The position numbers were made by a program, and so were the translations under genes. A model generated the notes under the pieces. That model ran no database searches and was not told the origin of the DNA. It was given only the letters and a program-made list of their open reading frames with translations. This document shows positions 20,821 through 30,397 of a DNA stretch of 64,000 nt, piece by piece. The stretch is from JACVRN01 sp036389255 (GTDB lineage: Bacteria; Acidobacteriota; Blastocatellia; Pyrinomonadales; Pyrinomonadaceae). The stretch lies in assembly GCA_036389255.1 (NCBI GenBank), contig DASVQI010000033.1:1-64000 (forward strand). Direction: 5' to 3'. Positions within the stretch are counted from its first letter, which is position 1. The number at the start of each line of letters is the position of its first letter.

Positions 20821-21792
20821 CTAACTGCTCACGGTTTTTAGTATCGCTCTTCGCACAATCGCCTCGAAGACGGGGAGCTTGTAGGCGTTCTGCGCGAGCG
20901 GCGTCGCGCCTTCCATGCAGAGCCGCGCTGCTTCGCGTGCAGACTGTTCGTTGACGATTTTTCCGGCGAGCGAGTTTTCCGCAGACTTCGCGCGCCAAGG
21001 AACGGGAGCGGCCGCGCCCAGCACGATTGATGCTTTCTGGCAGACGTTCCCCTTGGTCTGTAGCACGACCGCGACATCGGCCACGGGCCAGTCGAAGGAC
21101 TCTTTCTCGCCCTGCTTGATGTAGAAAGAGCGCGTCGAGGGCTGTGACGGCGGAACCTTGACCTCCGTTATCAACTCGTCCGGCGCTATGACGTTCTCGC
21201 GCAGGATGTTCTGTTCCGGCGTCAGGAAGAAGCGCTCAAGCTCCACTTCGCGCGTGCCCTTTGAGCTTGTGAGCACGACGCGCGCGCCCAAAGCCATGAG
21301 CGGCACGGCCAGCGCCGAAGGATGCACAATCGCGCAGAGCTGATTGTCGAAGATGGCGTGATACTGATTTTCGCCATCCAGAGCAAAGCAGCGCTCGCCC
21401 CCTTTTCTTCCACAATGAAACTCTTCCTGGCGGAAGTACCAGCAGCGCGGGCGTTGCAGGAGGTTGCCGCCCACTGTCGCCATGTTGCGAATCTGCGGCG
21501 TGGCTGCGCGACCGGCGGCCAGCGCCAGCGCCCTGTAGCGCTCAAGCAAGAGCCTGTCTTCGCTCAGCCGCGTCAGGGTCACAAGCGGGCCTATGCTCAA
21601 GCCGTTTCGGTTCTCTTCAATGCGGTCGAGCCCGCGTATGTTGCGTATGTTGACGAGCCGCTCCGGCGCTTCCAGTCCCTCCTTGAGACGGTCAAGCAAA
21701 TCAACTCCCCCGGCTTTGACTACGGCGCGGCCATTAAGCTGCGCGACGGCCTCTTTCACCGTTGCTGCGTCCGTCCATTCGAATCTGTTCAT
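20821..21792 (-). CDS. paoB: FAD-binding subunit of PaoABC/xanthine-dehydrogenase-type oxidoreductase
   Basis: A 323-residue FAD subunit of the CO dehydrogenase/xanthine oxidase family. The FAD region includes VVKAGGVDLLDRLKEG and, about 100-115, AAGRAATPQIRNMATVGGNLLQR. Next is a Cys-rich insertion, RPRCWYFRQEEFHCGRKGGERCFA, which in PaoB-type subunits binds an extra [4Fe-4S] cluster. It passes electrons from the FeS subunit to FAD. The start codon overlaps the end of the molybdenum-subunit gene by four bases, so translation is coupled. Confidence 0.92.
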   Translation of the reverse strand: MNRFEWTDAATVKEAVAQLNGRAVVKAGGVDLLDRLKEGLEAPERLVNIRNIRGLDRIEENRNGLSIGPLVTLTRLSEDRLLLERYRALALAAGRAATPQIRNMATVGGNLLQRPRCWYFRQEEFHCGRKGGERCFALDGENQYHAIFDNQLCAIVHPSALAVPLMALGARVVLTSSKGTREVELERFFLTPEQNILRENVIAPDELITEVKVPPSQPSTRSFYIKQGEKESFDWPVADVAVVLQTKGNVCQKASIVLGAAAPVPWRAKSAENSLAGKIVNEQSAREAARLCMEGATPLAQNAYKLPVFEAIVRRAILKTVSS

Positions 21793-24356
21793 GCTTTCCT
21801 AGCGCCTCCCTTCCCCGTGGTGCTTTGCAGTGCGGCCAGCACTCGCGCAGGGGTCATGGGCATCTCGCGCATGCGAACGCCCACGGCGTTGTAGACGGCG
21901 TTGGCGACCGCCGCCGCCGTGGGAATCGTAGAAGGCTCGCCTATGCCGCCCGCGTCCGTGGAGCTTCGGCCCATGTACTCTTCTATCAGTATGGCCTCTA
22001 TCTTGGGAGTCTCGCGCGAGCCTACAATCTTGTACTGCTCAAGATTCGGGTTGACCATGAGGCCGGTGTTTCTGTCTAAAATTCTGTCTTCGTAGAGCGC
22101 GTAAGAGATGCCTTGAAGCACGCCGCCGTTAATCTGGCTTTCGACCGTCATGGGATTCATCGGCCTGCCGCAATCATGCACGGCCACCACGCGCTCGACC
22201 TTGATGATACCTGTCTCGGTATCAACTGCGACTTCGGCAAACTGCACGCCGCCGTAGGTGCCTATGCCCATGCCGAAATCCGGGCCGCCCTTGAAGGCGA
22301 ATCCGCCGTAGTCGTCCGAGCGGCTGGCACGAGCGGCAATCTGCTCGGTCTTCAGTTTCGCGGCCGCCTGTCGAAAGCTCAGTATCTGACGGGGCTTGCT
22401 GCGAAAAGTTTTACCTTCGCTGTCACCATCCGACCAGCTAGAGTGTATGGAATAGACCGCAACCTGTCCGCCGCGCAAGAGTAGGTTATCCGGCTTTGTA
22501 TTAAGCGCAGTCGCCACCTGTTCGAGAAACTGCTGCTTGACCTTGAAGGCCGCGTTGCGGGCGGCGGGAGTGATGGAGCCGGTCGTCACGCTCCCGCCCG
22601 AAGCAGGCCCGGCCGGGAAAGAGGTGTCGCCTATGCGAACCGTCACGTCGGAAGCCTTAAGCCCAAGCTCTTCGGCCACGACCTGAGCGAGCACGGTGCG
22701 AATGCCGCCGCCTATGTCCTGCACGCCCGAGAGAATCTCCACGGAGCCGTCCTGAGTAATACGCACCTCGCAGGACGAATCAAGATTGACGAAGCGATAC
22801 CAGATTGACTGAGCAACTCCAAGCCCGCGCTTGACAGGCCCAGTGTCCGAGCCAGCCCTGCGCCTGCGCGACCAGCCTATGCGCTCCGCGCCGACGCGTC
22901 TCTCCTCTCGCCGTGCCGGGCTTTCATCAATCTTGTCTCGCAGAGCGAGCGGGTCAAGGCCGACGCGCTCCGCCAACTCGTCAATGACCTGTTCGAGCGC
23001 GAAGCAGCCCTGCGGGTGGCCGGGAGCGCGAAAGGCGGCCGCCGGGCCGGCGTGCGTGAAGACGTCCGCCTCTTCGGTCAGTATGTTCGCGCACTTGTAC
23101 ATGTTCTGAGCGGGGCCGCCAGCGCCCGCGCCGGTTCCCGTTCCTGCCGTGCCGTAAGAGAAGAGATGAATCGCAGTCAGAGTCCCGTCGCGCTTCGCTC
23201 CTACCTTGAGTCGTTGAATAGAGCTCGGACGGTTTCCCACGGACAGGTGCTCGTCCTTGCGATTCAGCATCAGGCGCACGGGCGCTCCTGCCTTTTTGGA
23301 GAGCTGGGCGGCAATCATGCCGACGTTGCCCGCGCCGAACTTAGCGCCGAAGCCGCCGCCCATGAACTCCGTGATGACGCGCACCTGACTCTTCTTCAAT
23401 TTGAAGATGGCCGCGAACTCGTCGCGCACGCTGGACGTTCCCTGAGTGGAAGCGTAAACCGTGAGCCCGTCCTCTTTCCAATCGGCCACGACGCCGTGTG
23501 TCTCCAGAGCCGAGTGCGTCTGAACCTGCGTGCGAAACTCTCCCTCGATTGTGACTTCAGCTTCACTGAAGCCCTTGTTGATGTCTCCTGCGGGCCGCCC
23601 GCGCGGGCCGCCCTTCACGGGGCCGCGCACGTTTCCCTCCTGCGGCACGCCCTGCGGGCCGCCTCCTCCCCCTGCCGTCTCTCCCTGGTCGGCAGCGCCC
23701 GGAAAAACGAGCGGCGCACCTTTTTTACGCGCCTCGTCTTCTTCGACTACGAAGGGCAGAGGCTCGTACTCTACTTTGAAGAGACGCGCGGCGTCGTCGG
23801 CTTCGGCTTGAGTCGAGGCGGCGACCGCAGCTATGGGCTGACCGGCGAATCGCACGATAGGATACTTGGCCGGAAGCTCTTTCGACTTGTCGCGCAGCTC
23901 CGCGTTTCCAAGCACGCGGTCAAGGACGTAGACGGCGCGCACGCCCGGCGCACGCTCAGCCTGCGAGGTGTCAATCGAGCGAATGCGCGCGTGCGGGTGG
24001 CGAGAGGTGACTACCTGAGCGAAGAGCATTCCGGGCAGTCTCACGTCCGCCGTGTAGCGAGCCTTTCCCGTCACCTTCAACCGGCCGTCCAGACGCGGCT
24101 CGCGCTTGCCGATGGCCGCGAGCTCCGAATTGACGGCCAGGGGCGGCGGCTCGTCCACGGGAATCTCTCGCTCTACGCTGTTCATGTTGCTCGTGCCGAG
24201 GATGCCTGCCGGGAGCACCACTTTGCGCGTCGGCTCGCTCTTTTTGTTCGGCGCGTCGTTCGGAGGATTTCGCGCGGCCTCCGGGATGGAAGTATCCGCA
24301 GTCTTGGCTTCGGCCGCGTTGGGCTTCTTCTGCTCGCGGGATTGTTGAAGTGCCAT
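21789..24356 (-). CDS. paoC: molybdenum-cofactor-binding subunit, aldehyde oxidoreductase (PaoC-like)
   Basis: An 855-residue large subunit of a xanthine dehydrogenase-family enzyme that hydroxylates aldehydes or N-heterocycles with water. The N-terminal about 70 residues are a variable, Lys/Pro-rich extension. The a/b-hammerhead domain starts at GKARYTADVRLPGMLFAQVV. Cofactor-contact motifs include TEFMGGGFGAKFG, FRAPGHPQGCFALEQ, SGVQDIGGGIRTV and, near the C terminus, GIGEPSTIPTAAAVANAVYNAVGVR, which holds the catalytic Glu. A Pro/Gly-rich insertion lies near residues 220-250. The order FeS-Mo-FAD on the minus strand is FeS first, then this gene. Confidence 0.93.
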   Translation of the reverse strand: MALQQSREQKKPNAAEAKTADTSIPEAARNPPNDAPNKKSEPTRKVVLPAGILGTSNMNSVEREIPVDEPPPLAVNSELAAIGKREPRLDGRLKVTGKARYTADVRLPGMLFAQVVTSRHPHARIRSIDTSQAERAPGVRAVYVLDRVLGNAELRDKSKELPAKYPIVRFAGQPIAAVAASTQAEADDAARLFKVEYEPLPFVVEEDEARKKGAPLVFPGAADQGETAGGGGGPQGVPQEGNVRGPVKGGPRGRPAGDINKGFSEAEVTIEGEFRTQVQTHSALETHGVVADWKEDGLTVYASTQGTSSVRDEFAAIFKLKKSQVRVITEFMGGGFGAKFGAGNVGMIAAQLSKKAGAPVRLMLNRKDEHLSVGNRPSSIQRLKVGAKRDGTLTAIHLFSYGTAGTGTGAGAGGPAQNMYKCANILTEEADVFTHAGPAAAFRAPGHPQGCFALEQVIDELAERVGLDPLALRDKIDESPARREERRVGAERIGWSRRRRAGSDTGPVKRGLGVAQSIWYRFVNLDSSCEVRITQDGSVEILSGVQDIGGGIRTVLAQVVAEELGLKASDVTVRIGDTSFPAGPASGGSVTTGSITPAARNAAFKVKQQFLEQVATALNTKPDNLLLRGGQVAVYSIHSSWSDGDSEGKTFRSKPRQILSFRQAAAKLKTEQIAARASRSDDYGGFAFKGGPDFGMGIGTYGGVQFAEVAVDTETGIIKVERVVAVHDCGRPMNPMTVESQINGGVLQGISYALYEDRILDRNTGLMVNPNLEQYKIVGSRETPKIEAILIEEYMGRSSTDAGGIGEPSTIPTAAAVANAVYNAVGVRMREMPMTPARVLAALQSTTGKGGARKA

Positions 24357-24363
24357 GAGAGTT

Positions 24364-25020
24364 TTACGCGCCCCCCTTTCTTGAAGCCTTGGCGGCTGCG
24401 AGCGTCGCCTCGAAGACTTTCGGATAGGTTCCGCAGCGACACAGGTTCCCGCTCGTAGCCTGCTTCACGTCATCGAGCGTCGGATTAGTTTTCTGTTTGA
24501 GAAGCGCGGCGCAGCTCATAATCATGCCCGGCGTGCAGAAGCCGCACTGCATGGCGTCGTACTCTATGAACGCCTCCTGCACGGGATGAAGCTCGTCGTT
24601 CTGCGCGAGCCCTTCTATGGTCGTGACGCGCCGCGCGCCAACGTCAACCGCCAGCGTCATGCAGGAGCAGACGGGCGTGGAGTCCAGCCACACCGTACAG
24701 GCCGAGCAGGAGCCTCTATCACAAACGACCTTTGTGCCGGTCAGCCCAAGCTCGAAGCGCAGGGCTTCCGCGAGCGTCGTTCTGGGCTCCACGCTGACCC
24801 TCTGCGTCGCGCCGTTCACAAGAAGCGCGACGGGGACGCGCCCCGGCCCGACGACCACGGGCTCCGCTTCCGCGGCCTCCGTCTCTTTCGAGCCGAGCAG
24901 CCCGTTCTCCATGATGGCGGCTCCGGCTGCCGTCAGCCCCGCGCCCTTCAAAAACCCCCGGCGCGTGAAGCGGCCCGACGACGCATCGTCCTGCGTCTCT
25001 TTCTCATCCTGTTTAGACAT
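24364..25020 (-). CDS. paoA: Tat-exported 2Fe-2S subunit of the aldehyde oxidoreductase
   Basis: A 218-residue subunit with two [2Fe-2S] clusters. Residues about 18-45 are a twin-arginine signal (FTRRGFLKGAGLTAAGAA), so the complex is folded in the cytoplasm and exported, as for PaoABC. The plant-ferredoxin-type cluster is VVCDRGSCSACTVWLDSTPVCSC. The second cluster has QCGFCTPGMIMS and GNLCRCGTYPKV. It is the first gene of the operon, eight bases before the large-subunit gene. Electrons pass from molybdenum through these clusters to FAD. Confidence 0.94.
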   Translation of the reverse strand: MSKQDEKETQDDASSGRFTRRGFLKGAGLTAAGAAIMENGLLGSKETEAAEAEPVVVGPGRVPVALLVNGATQRVSVEPRTTLAEALRFELGLTGTKVVCDRGSCSACTVWLDSTPVCSCMTLAVDVGARRVTTIEGLAQNDELHPVQEAFIEYDAMQCGFCTPGMIMSCAALLKQKTNPTLDDVKQATSGNLCRCGTYPKVFEATLAAAKASRKGGA

Positions 25021-25238
25021 TCATTCGACTCCTGTTGATGAAGGCAGAGCTTATACGGACTCAGACAAGGTATTGTTTATGGCTGTCTGAAAACGAGCTA
25101 TTGCAAACGGCGCTTATTTTATCCTATTCTCCACGAGCGCCCGCAGCCTTTTACAATCTTTTTACAAAAAAGCTGCGGGGGCTGCGCCGCGCAAGCTTTC
25201 CTGATTCGCTCTCTTAAATCCGTCTGAAGAGTAAATGA

Positions 25239-26369
25239 ATGCAAGTTCCCCCACAACAGATTACGCAAGAGAAGGTGCGCCGTTATCATTGTCCCGGTTG
25301 CGGCGCGGATTTACTGTTCGAGCCGAAGGGCGGCGCTCTGACCTGTCCCTACTGCGGGCACACGGAACAGATTCCGCAGAGCGCAGAGCAGATTGAAGAG
25401 CGCTCTTATGAAGAATACCTGCGCCTGCGCCCAGACCAATTGGAGCAGATGGCACCGGGCGCGCTCGAAGTCCAGTGCAATAGTTGCGGCGCGCTCGTCA
25501 CCTTCACACCGCCCGAGGTCGCGCGCAACTGCGACTTCTGCGGCGCGGCCATAGTGGCGCAGCCGAAGTCCGCAGACCCTGTGCTTGCGCCCGAAGCCGT
25601 GCTTCCCTTTCGCCTGCAAAAGCAGCAGGCCACACAAGTCATACGCCAGTGGATTTCATCGCGTTGGTTCGCGCCGAGCGCCCTGAAGAAGTTCGCTCAG
25701 CACGAAGGCATAGACGGCGTTTACATCCCTTACTGGACTTACGACGCCTACACGACGAGCCATTACACGGGCCAGCGCGGCGAATATTATTACGAGACTG
25801 AATACTACACGGAGAGGGACGCGCAGGGTAATAGCGTGCAGAAGTCGCGCGAAGTTCGCAAGACTCGCTGGTATTCCACCTCCGGCACAGTGCAGCGATG
25901 GTTCGACGACATACTCGTGCCCGCCACTCGCTCGCTGCCGCAGAACCGGCTGCTGGCGCTTGAGCCGTGGGACTTGCCGGAATTGAAGCCCTACGACCCG
26001 GCGTTTCTCTCAGGCTACAAGGCGCAGCGCTATCAGGTGGGCTTGCCCGAAGGCTTCGAGGTGGCCAAGCAGATTGCCGCGCGAGTCATAGAGCAGGACG
26101 TGCGCCACGACATAGGCGGCGACGAGCAGCGCATCAGCAACGTGCAGACTCATTACTCCGGCATCACCTTCAAGCACATACTGATGCCCGTTTACGTGGG
26201 AGCCTACAGGCTGAACCAGAAGCTCTTTCAGGTAGTCGTCAACGGGCGCACCGGCGAAGTTCAGGGCGAGAGGCCCTATAGCTGGGTCAAGATAACTCTC
26301 TTCATCCTGACGATTCTCTTCGTCCTCGGCTTCTGCGCGCTGGTAGCATCAATCTTCGGCAATAACTGA
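25239..26369 (+). CDS. double zinc-ribbon membrane-anchored protein, function unknown
   Basis: A 376-residue protein often labelled as zinc-ribbon or helicase-like in databases without evidence. The first zinc ribbon is CPGCGADLLFE...CPYCGH (residues about 19-41), and the second is CNSCGALVTF...CDFCGAA (about 80-102). The centre is Tyr-rich beta structure (IPYWTYDAYTTSHYTGQRGEYYYETEYY and YKAQRYQVGLPEGFEVAKQI). One C-terminal membrane helix ends the chain (VKITLFILTILFVLGFCALVASIF). It is convergent with egtB, with five bases between the stops. No enzymatic residues stand out; a membrane-tethered scaffold is a guess. Confidence 0.75.
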   Translation: MQVPPQQITQEKVRRYHCPGCGADLLFEPKGGALTCPYCGHTEQIPQSAEQIEERSYEEYLRLRPDQLEQMAPGALEVQCNSCGALVTFTPPEVARNCDFCGAAIVAQPKSADPVLAPEAVLPFRLQKQQATQVIRQWISSRWFAPSALKKFAQHEGIDGVYIPYWTYDAYTTSHYTGQRGEYYYETEYYTERDAQGNSVQKSREVRKTRWYSTSGTVQRWFDDILVPATRSLPQNRLLALEPWDLPELKPYDPAFLSGYKAQRYQVGLPEGFEVAKQIAARVIEQDVRHDIGGDEQRISNVQTHYSGITFKHILMPVYVGAYRLNQKLFQVVVNGRTGEVQGERPYSWVKITLFILTILFVLGFCALVASIFGNN

Positions 26370-26374
26370 AGAAG

Positions 26375-27691
26375 CTACTCAGCCAGCCTAAGCCCGGCGA
26401 AGCCTATGCGGAACTGGCGGCGAAAGAAGTTGCGGAACGAGGTGCGTAATAGAGGCTCGCGCGTGGCCCACGAGCCGCCGCGCAGCACCCTGTGGTCGCC
26501 GTCGAACCATTCCTCGGAATACTCCGGATAAGGGAAAGCCTTGAACTCCGGGTAGCCTTCGAACTTGTCGCTCGTCCATTCCCAGACGTTGCCCGTCATG
26601 TCCAGACAGCCATACGGGCTAGCGCCTTCAGGGAAACTTCCCACCGGCGTAGTCCCCCAGAAATTAAAGCCGAAGTTCGCGACCTGTTTATACGCAGGTA
26701 CGGAGTCACCGAAGGCGAAGCGAAGCCGTCGCTTCTTCTCGTCATTCCACGAAGCGGCCTTCTCCCACTCGGCTTCCGTCGGCAGGCGCTTCTTCATAAA
26801 TCGCGCGTAGGCTTCAGATTCGTACCAGCTTATCCCGGCGACCGGATGATTGGCCTTAAGCTCGGCCTCTTCGAACATGCTTCTCTCGCGCCACAGCTTT
26901 CCGTCCCGCGTCCAGTAGAGCGGCGCAGTCCAGCCTTCGCGCTCGCGGTGCGACCAACCCTCTTCAGACCAGAACTCGCGCCGCTCGTAACCGCCATCTT
27001 CCACAAAGCGCGCATACTCACTGTTCGTCACAGGACACCTGTCAATCCTGAAAGCCGGGACGTGAACCTCGTGCGCGGGCAGCTCATTGTCATAAGCGAA
27101 CTCGTTCCAGACGGCTCCCATCAGGAACGGGCCAGCCGGAATTGAAACCAGGTCGCTCGTCTTGCCTCTGCTTTCGTCAACCTGTTCGAGCGTGCTTGCA
27201 GTCTGCGGGCGAATCTTCTTCTGCGGGTCTAGTAGATGAAGTAGATAGGCCAGTGTCTCCTGATGCTGGTACTCGTGCTGTAAGACAAGATGAAAGATGT
27301 AAGCATCGCGAAGAAGCGGGTCTTCGTCTTCGAAATGGGTGCTGTCGAGCACTCGCCAGACCTCTTCGCGCACCCGCTGAAGATAGCTCTTCATCTCGTC
27401 GCGCGTCGGCAGGTTCTTGGAGTTTTCTCGCGGCGTCTTTATGGGGTCGAAGATTCTCTCGTAACGCTCGTCCAATGCTGTCCGGCCCGCCAGCTTTTGC
27501 AGCAGCCAGTAGCCTTCAAACACTCCTATGTGCGCCAGATGCCAGATAATCGGGCGAAAGCCAAAGCCCGGACTCTCGTGCAGCTCGTTTTCACGCGCGA
27601 GGTCGAAAAGCTCAAGTGTTTGAGCCCGCGCCTCCGTCATCAACCGACGAATCTCTTCCGCCTTCTCAATCGTCAACTCTTTTGAAGCCAC
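26375..27691 (-). CDS. egtB: EgtB, ergothioneine-forming iron sulfoxide synthase
   Basis: A 438-residue non-haem iron enzyme that joins hercynine to a thiol (gamma-Glu-Cys or Cys) with oxygen. The N-terminal DinB-like domain gives the iron ligands: WHLAHIG (His51) and QHEYQHQETL (about 137-145, HxxxH). The C-terminal FGE-sulfatase domain has IPAGPFLMG, FRIDRCPVTNSEYARFVEDGGY, LPTEAEWEKAA, GCLDMTGNVWEWTS and VLRGGSWATR. Length is typical. It is divergent from egtD, with about 140 bases between starts, so a shared control region is likely. Confidence 0.94.
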   Translation of the reverse strand: MASKELTIEKAEEIRRLMTEARAQTLELFDLARENELHESPGFGFRPIIWHLAHIGVFEGYWLLQKLAGRTALDERYERIFDPIKTPRENSKNLPTRDEMKSYLQRVREEVWRVLDSTHFEDEDPLLRDAYIFHLVLQHEYQHQETLAYLLHLLDPQKKIRPQTASTLEQVDESRGKTSDLVSIPAGPFLMGAVWNEFAYDNELPAHEVHVPAFRIDRCPVTNSEYARFVEDGGYERREFWSEEGWSHREREGWTAPLYWTRDGKLWRERSMFEEAELKANHPVAGISWYESEAYARFMKKRLPTEAEWEKAASWNDEKKRRLRFAFGDSVPAYKQVANFGFNFWGTTPVGSFPEGASPYGCLDMTGNVWEWTSDKFEGYPEFKAFPYPEYSEEWFDGDHRVLRGGSWATREPLLRTSFRNFFRRQFRIGFAGLRLAE

Positions 27692-27829
27692 CTCCGAAAA
27701 TCCGCGCTCCTGCCCGCGCGCGTATCTACAATGCGTACGGTTTGAGCTATCATAGCAGAGTCTGAAACAAGCCGAAGCGTGAGTGATTCTTTTTCCGTCT
27801 GTAATCTCGGTCTAGTGTGGAGAATAAGG

Positions 27830-28852
27830 GTGTCTCAAGGCTCGCCGGTGCATCCGTCGGATGACCGGCTCATCATACATGATTTAGCCAGCGCGAAAGC
27901 TCTAACAAGCTTTGCCGAAGACGTGCGCGCCGGGCTGCTCTCGCGTCCTCGCAGGCTCTTCCCGAAATATTTCTACGACAAGCTTGGCTCTAGACTCTTC
28001 GAGTCCATCTGCCTGCTGCCCGAATACTATCTGACGCGGGCGGAGGATGAAATCATTGAGCGCTACGCGGACGAAATCGTCGCTGAGGTTCCGGGGCGCA
28101 AGCGGCTGGTTGAGATGGGAAGCGGCTCCGCGTCCAAGACACGCCGCATCATCGAAGCGATACTGAAAGAGCAGCCTGAGCTTCTATATGTTCCGGTTGA
28201 CATCTCCGCAACGGCCATTGAGACAAGCTCGCGCGCGCTGCTTCAGGCTTACCCGCGCCTCAGCATCAACGCCCTCGCGGGCGACTACTACAGTGGATTG
28301 AAGGCGCTCGGCTCCGCGCGCCCGCAGGGCGGTGTGCGAACGCTCGCGCTCTTTCTAGGCTCCAACATAGGCAACTTCGACCGCGAAGAGGCGCGCGACT
28401 TCATGCTCGCTCTGCGGCGCGTGCTTGAGCCCGATGATGCGCTTCTGCTCGGCGCGGATTTGAAGAAGGAGCAGGCCACGCTGGAAGCTGCCTACGACGA
28501 CTCGCTGGGCGTCACAGCCGCCTTCAACCTGAACCTGCTGGCGAGAATCAACCGCGAGCTAGGAGCGGATTTCAACCTGCGCGCCTTCCGTCACTACGTG
28601 CGCTACGACGAAGAGGCCGGCCGCATAGAGATTTATGCGGAGAGCCTGCGGCGGCAGGTCGTGCGTATCGCCGGGCTCGGCCTTGAGCTTGAATTTGAAG
28701 AGGGCGAGCGCATACACACAGAGAACTCTTACAAGTACGACATGGAAGACCTCGCGCGCTTAGCCGCACAGACGGGCTTTACAGTCTCGCGTACGTGGCT
28801 CGACTCAGAGAAGCGCTTCAGCAGTAACCTTTTCATGGCCTCGCCTGAATGA
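27830..28852 (+). CDS. egtD: EgtD, L-histidine N-alpha-methyltransferase
   Basis: A 340-residue SAM-dependent enzyme that trimethylates histidine to hercynine. The family start RLIIHDLA is followed by RPRRLFPKYFYDKLGSRLFESICLLPEYYLTRAE, the GSGSASKTR cofactor loop, PVDISATAI, FLGSNIGNFDREEA and, near the C terminus, the substrate-site YDEEAGRIEIY and IHTENSYKY. The frame is open to 27779, but GTG at 27830 has GGAGA at proper distance and fits the family length. egtA follows within 40 bases. Confidence 0.94.
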   Translation: MSQGSPVHPSDDRLIIHDLASAKALTSFAEDVRAGLLSRPRRLFPKYFYDKLGSRLFESICLLPEYYLTRAEDEIIERYADEIVAEVPGRKRLVEMGSGSASKTRRIIEAILKEQPELLYVPVDISATAIETSSRALLQAYPRLSINALAGDYYSGLKALGSARPQGGVRTLALFLGSNIGNFDREEARDFMLALRRVLEPDDALLLGADLKKEQATLEAAYDDSLGVTAAFNLNLLARINRELGADFNLRAFRHYVRYDEEAGRIEIYAESLRRQVVRIAGLGLELEFEEGERIHTENSYKYDMEDLARLAAQTGFTVSRTWLDSEKRFSSNLFMASPE

Positions 28853-28888
28853 AGCTTGACGCAAAGAATCGCTTTGCCGGAAAACTCT

Positions 28889-30334
28889 ATGATGAAGAAC
28901 GACAAGAAAGGCGAATCACGCGTCGCCTGCGAGGAGAAGGCCGACGGCTCACCGGAAGAGCCTGCCCTGATTGGAGGCAGAGAGCGCGGCGAGCAGTTTC
29001 CGCTTTTGACAGACCCCGTGACGAAGGGCGACATAGCTTTCTTCGTAGAGAACCTGCGGCGCGGCGCCAAGCCCAGCTCCGAATGGATGACCGGCATTGA
29101 GTTCGAGCTGTTCGGTTATGACGAGCGGCGCGAGTTTGCGCGTCTCAGCCCTACGCAGGTTCAGAGAGTGCTGGCCGGTTTTGCGCCGTCCTCTAACGAC
29201 CTCGTTTACGAGAACGGCGTGCTCGTGGAAGTCAATGCGGGGCAGATGAACCGCCTGACGGTCGAGCCGGGCGGGCAGGTTGAATTCTCAGGCGCTCCGC
29301 AGCGAACGCTGATGGACGTTGAGCGCGAAATGCGCCGCTACCTTGCCCGTCTAAAGGAGATTGCGGAGGGCAACTCGCTCGTCTTTCTCGCCGCAGGCTT
29401 TGACCCCTTGAGCACGCTCTCGGAGCAGCGATGGTTCCCGAAGGCGCGTTACAGAGTGATGCGCCCGTTTCTGAAATCGCGCGGCGAGCGCTCATGGGAC
29501 ATGATGACGCGCACCTGCGCCGTGCAGGCTAATCTGGATTACGGCTCGGGCGAAGACCTTGCGAAAAAATTTCTGGTGGGCAACCGGCTGGCGTCGGTTG
29601 CGACGGCCATCTTTGCCAACTCGCCTTTCGAGGATGGCCGCCCCTCCGGCTACAAATCAACACGCGCGCTCGCGTGGCTCAACACGGACGCGGCGCGCAC
29701 CGGATGCGCGCCCCCCGCTCTTTCGGACAAGTTCACGCCCGAAGAGTTCGTCTCCTACGCGCTGGACGTTCCCATGATATTCGCGCAGCGCGACGGGCTC
29801 TATCTGGACGAGCCGGTCGGGATGAAGTTCGGGGATTTTCTTGAGCACGGCTGCGAGTGCGTGGAGCCTGTGTTCGGTGATTGGGCAGACCACCTGACGA
29901 CCATCTTCACACACGCGCGACTCAAGCAGCACATAGAGCTTAGAAGCGCCGACTGCGGCTCGCCGGAAATGGCGCTGGCCGTGCAGGCGCTGTGGAAGGG
30001 GCTCATGTACGACGAAGCCTCGCTTGACGAAGCCCTGAGAATCGCGCCTCTGCTCGCAGCCGAAGAGATGCACGCTCTTGAAGAAGCGGTGGCGCGCGAA
30101 GGGCTGGCTGCCGAAGCCTGCGGCGTAAGGATTCTGCCGCTTGCCAAGGAGATGATAAGGCTCGCAGCCGACGGCCTGAGCCGCTTCGCTCCCGAAGAGC
30201 GGAAGCATCTGGACGTGCTCTTCCAGCATGTTCTGGAAGAAGAGCTTTGTCCCGCAGACATACTGCTTCGCAACTGGCACGGCTCGTGGCACGGCAACGT
30301 CAGGAGCCTGATAGAATACCTGCGAATCGCCTGA
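28889..30334 (+). CDS. egtA: EgtA-like glutamate-cysteine ligase
   Basis: A 481-residue GCS2-family ligase making gamma-Glu-Cys for ergothioneine synthesis. Visible: MTGIEFELFGYDERREFARL (Glu pair for Mg-ATP), LVYENGVLVEVNAGQMNRLTVEPGGQVEFSGAPQ, PKARYRVMRPFL, MMTRTCAVQANLDYG and ANSPFEDGRPSGYKSTRALAWLNTD, all typical of the family. I use the ATG at 28889; a TTG at 28856 is possible, as the leader has no clear ribosome site. It lies directly behind egtD, which names the pathway. The related EgtA and plant-type ligases do the same chemistry for glutathione. Confidence 0.88.
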   Translation: MMKNDKKGESRVACEEKADGSPEEPALIGGRERGEQFPLLTDPVTKGDIAFFVENLRRGAKPSSEWMTGIEFELFGYDERREFARLSPTQVQRVLAGFAPSSNDLVYENGVLVEVNAGQMNRLTVEPGGQVEFSGAPQRTLMDVEREMRRYLARLKEIAEGNSLVFLAAGFDPLSTLSEQRWFPKARYRVMRPFLKSRGERSWDMMTRTCAVQANLDYGSGEDLAKKFLVGNRLASVATAIFANSPFEDGRPSGYKSTRALAWLNTDAARTGCAPPALSDKFTPEEFVSYALDVPMIFAQRDGLYLDEPVGMKFGDFLEHGCECVEPVFGDWADHLTTIFTHARLKQHIELRSADCGSPEMALAVQALWKGLMYDEASLDEALRIAPLLAAEEMHALEEAVAREGLAAEACGVRILPLAKEMIRLAADGLSRFAPEERKHLDVLFQHVLEEELCPADILLRNWHGSWHGNVRSLIEYLRIA

Positions 30335-30340
30335 AGCGAA

Positions 30341-30396
30341 ATTGACTCATTGATTCACCCGTTCACTGAATCAATGAAGAAATGAACCGATGATTC
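30341..30396. repeat. intergenic palindrome (GATTCATTGATTCA type)
   Basis: TTGACTCATTGATTCACCCGTTCACTGAATC and the reverse-type sequence to GATTCAATG make an imperfect hairpin between egtA and the transporter genes. Related to 20455 and 50801. Confidence 0.65.
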
Positions 30397-30397
30397 A

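Noticed and set aside
23016..24458. 480-codon open frame opposite the molybdenum subunit
   Set aside because: The other strand encodes intact family motifs; the long frame is a product of GC-rich codon bias.
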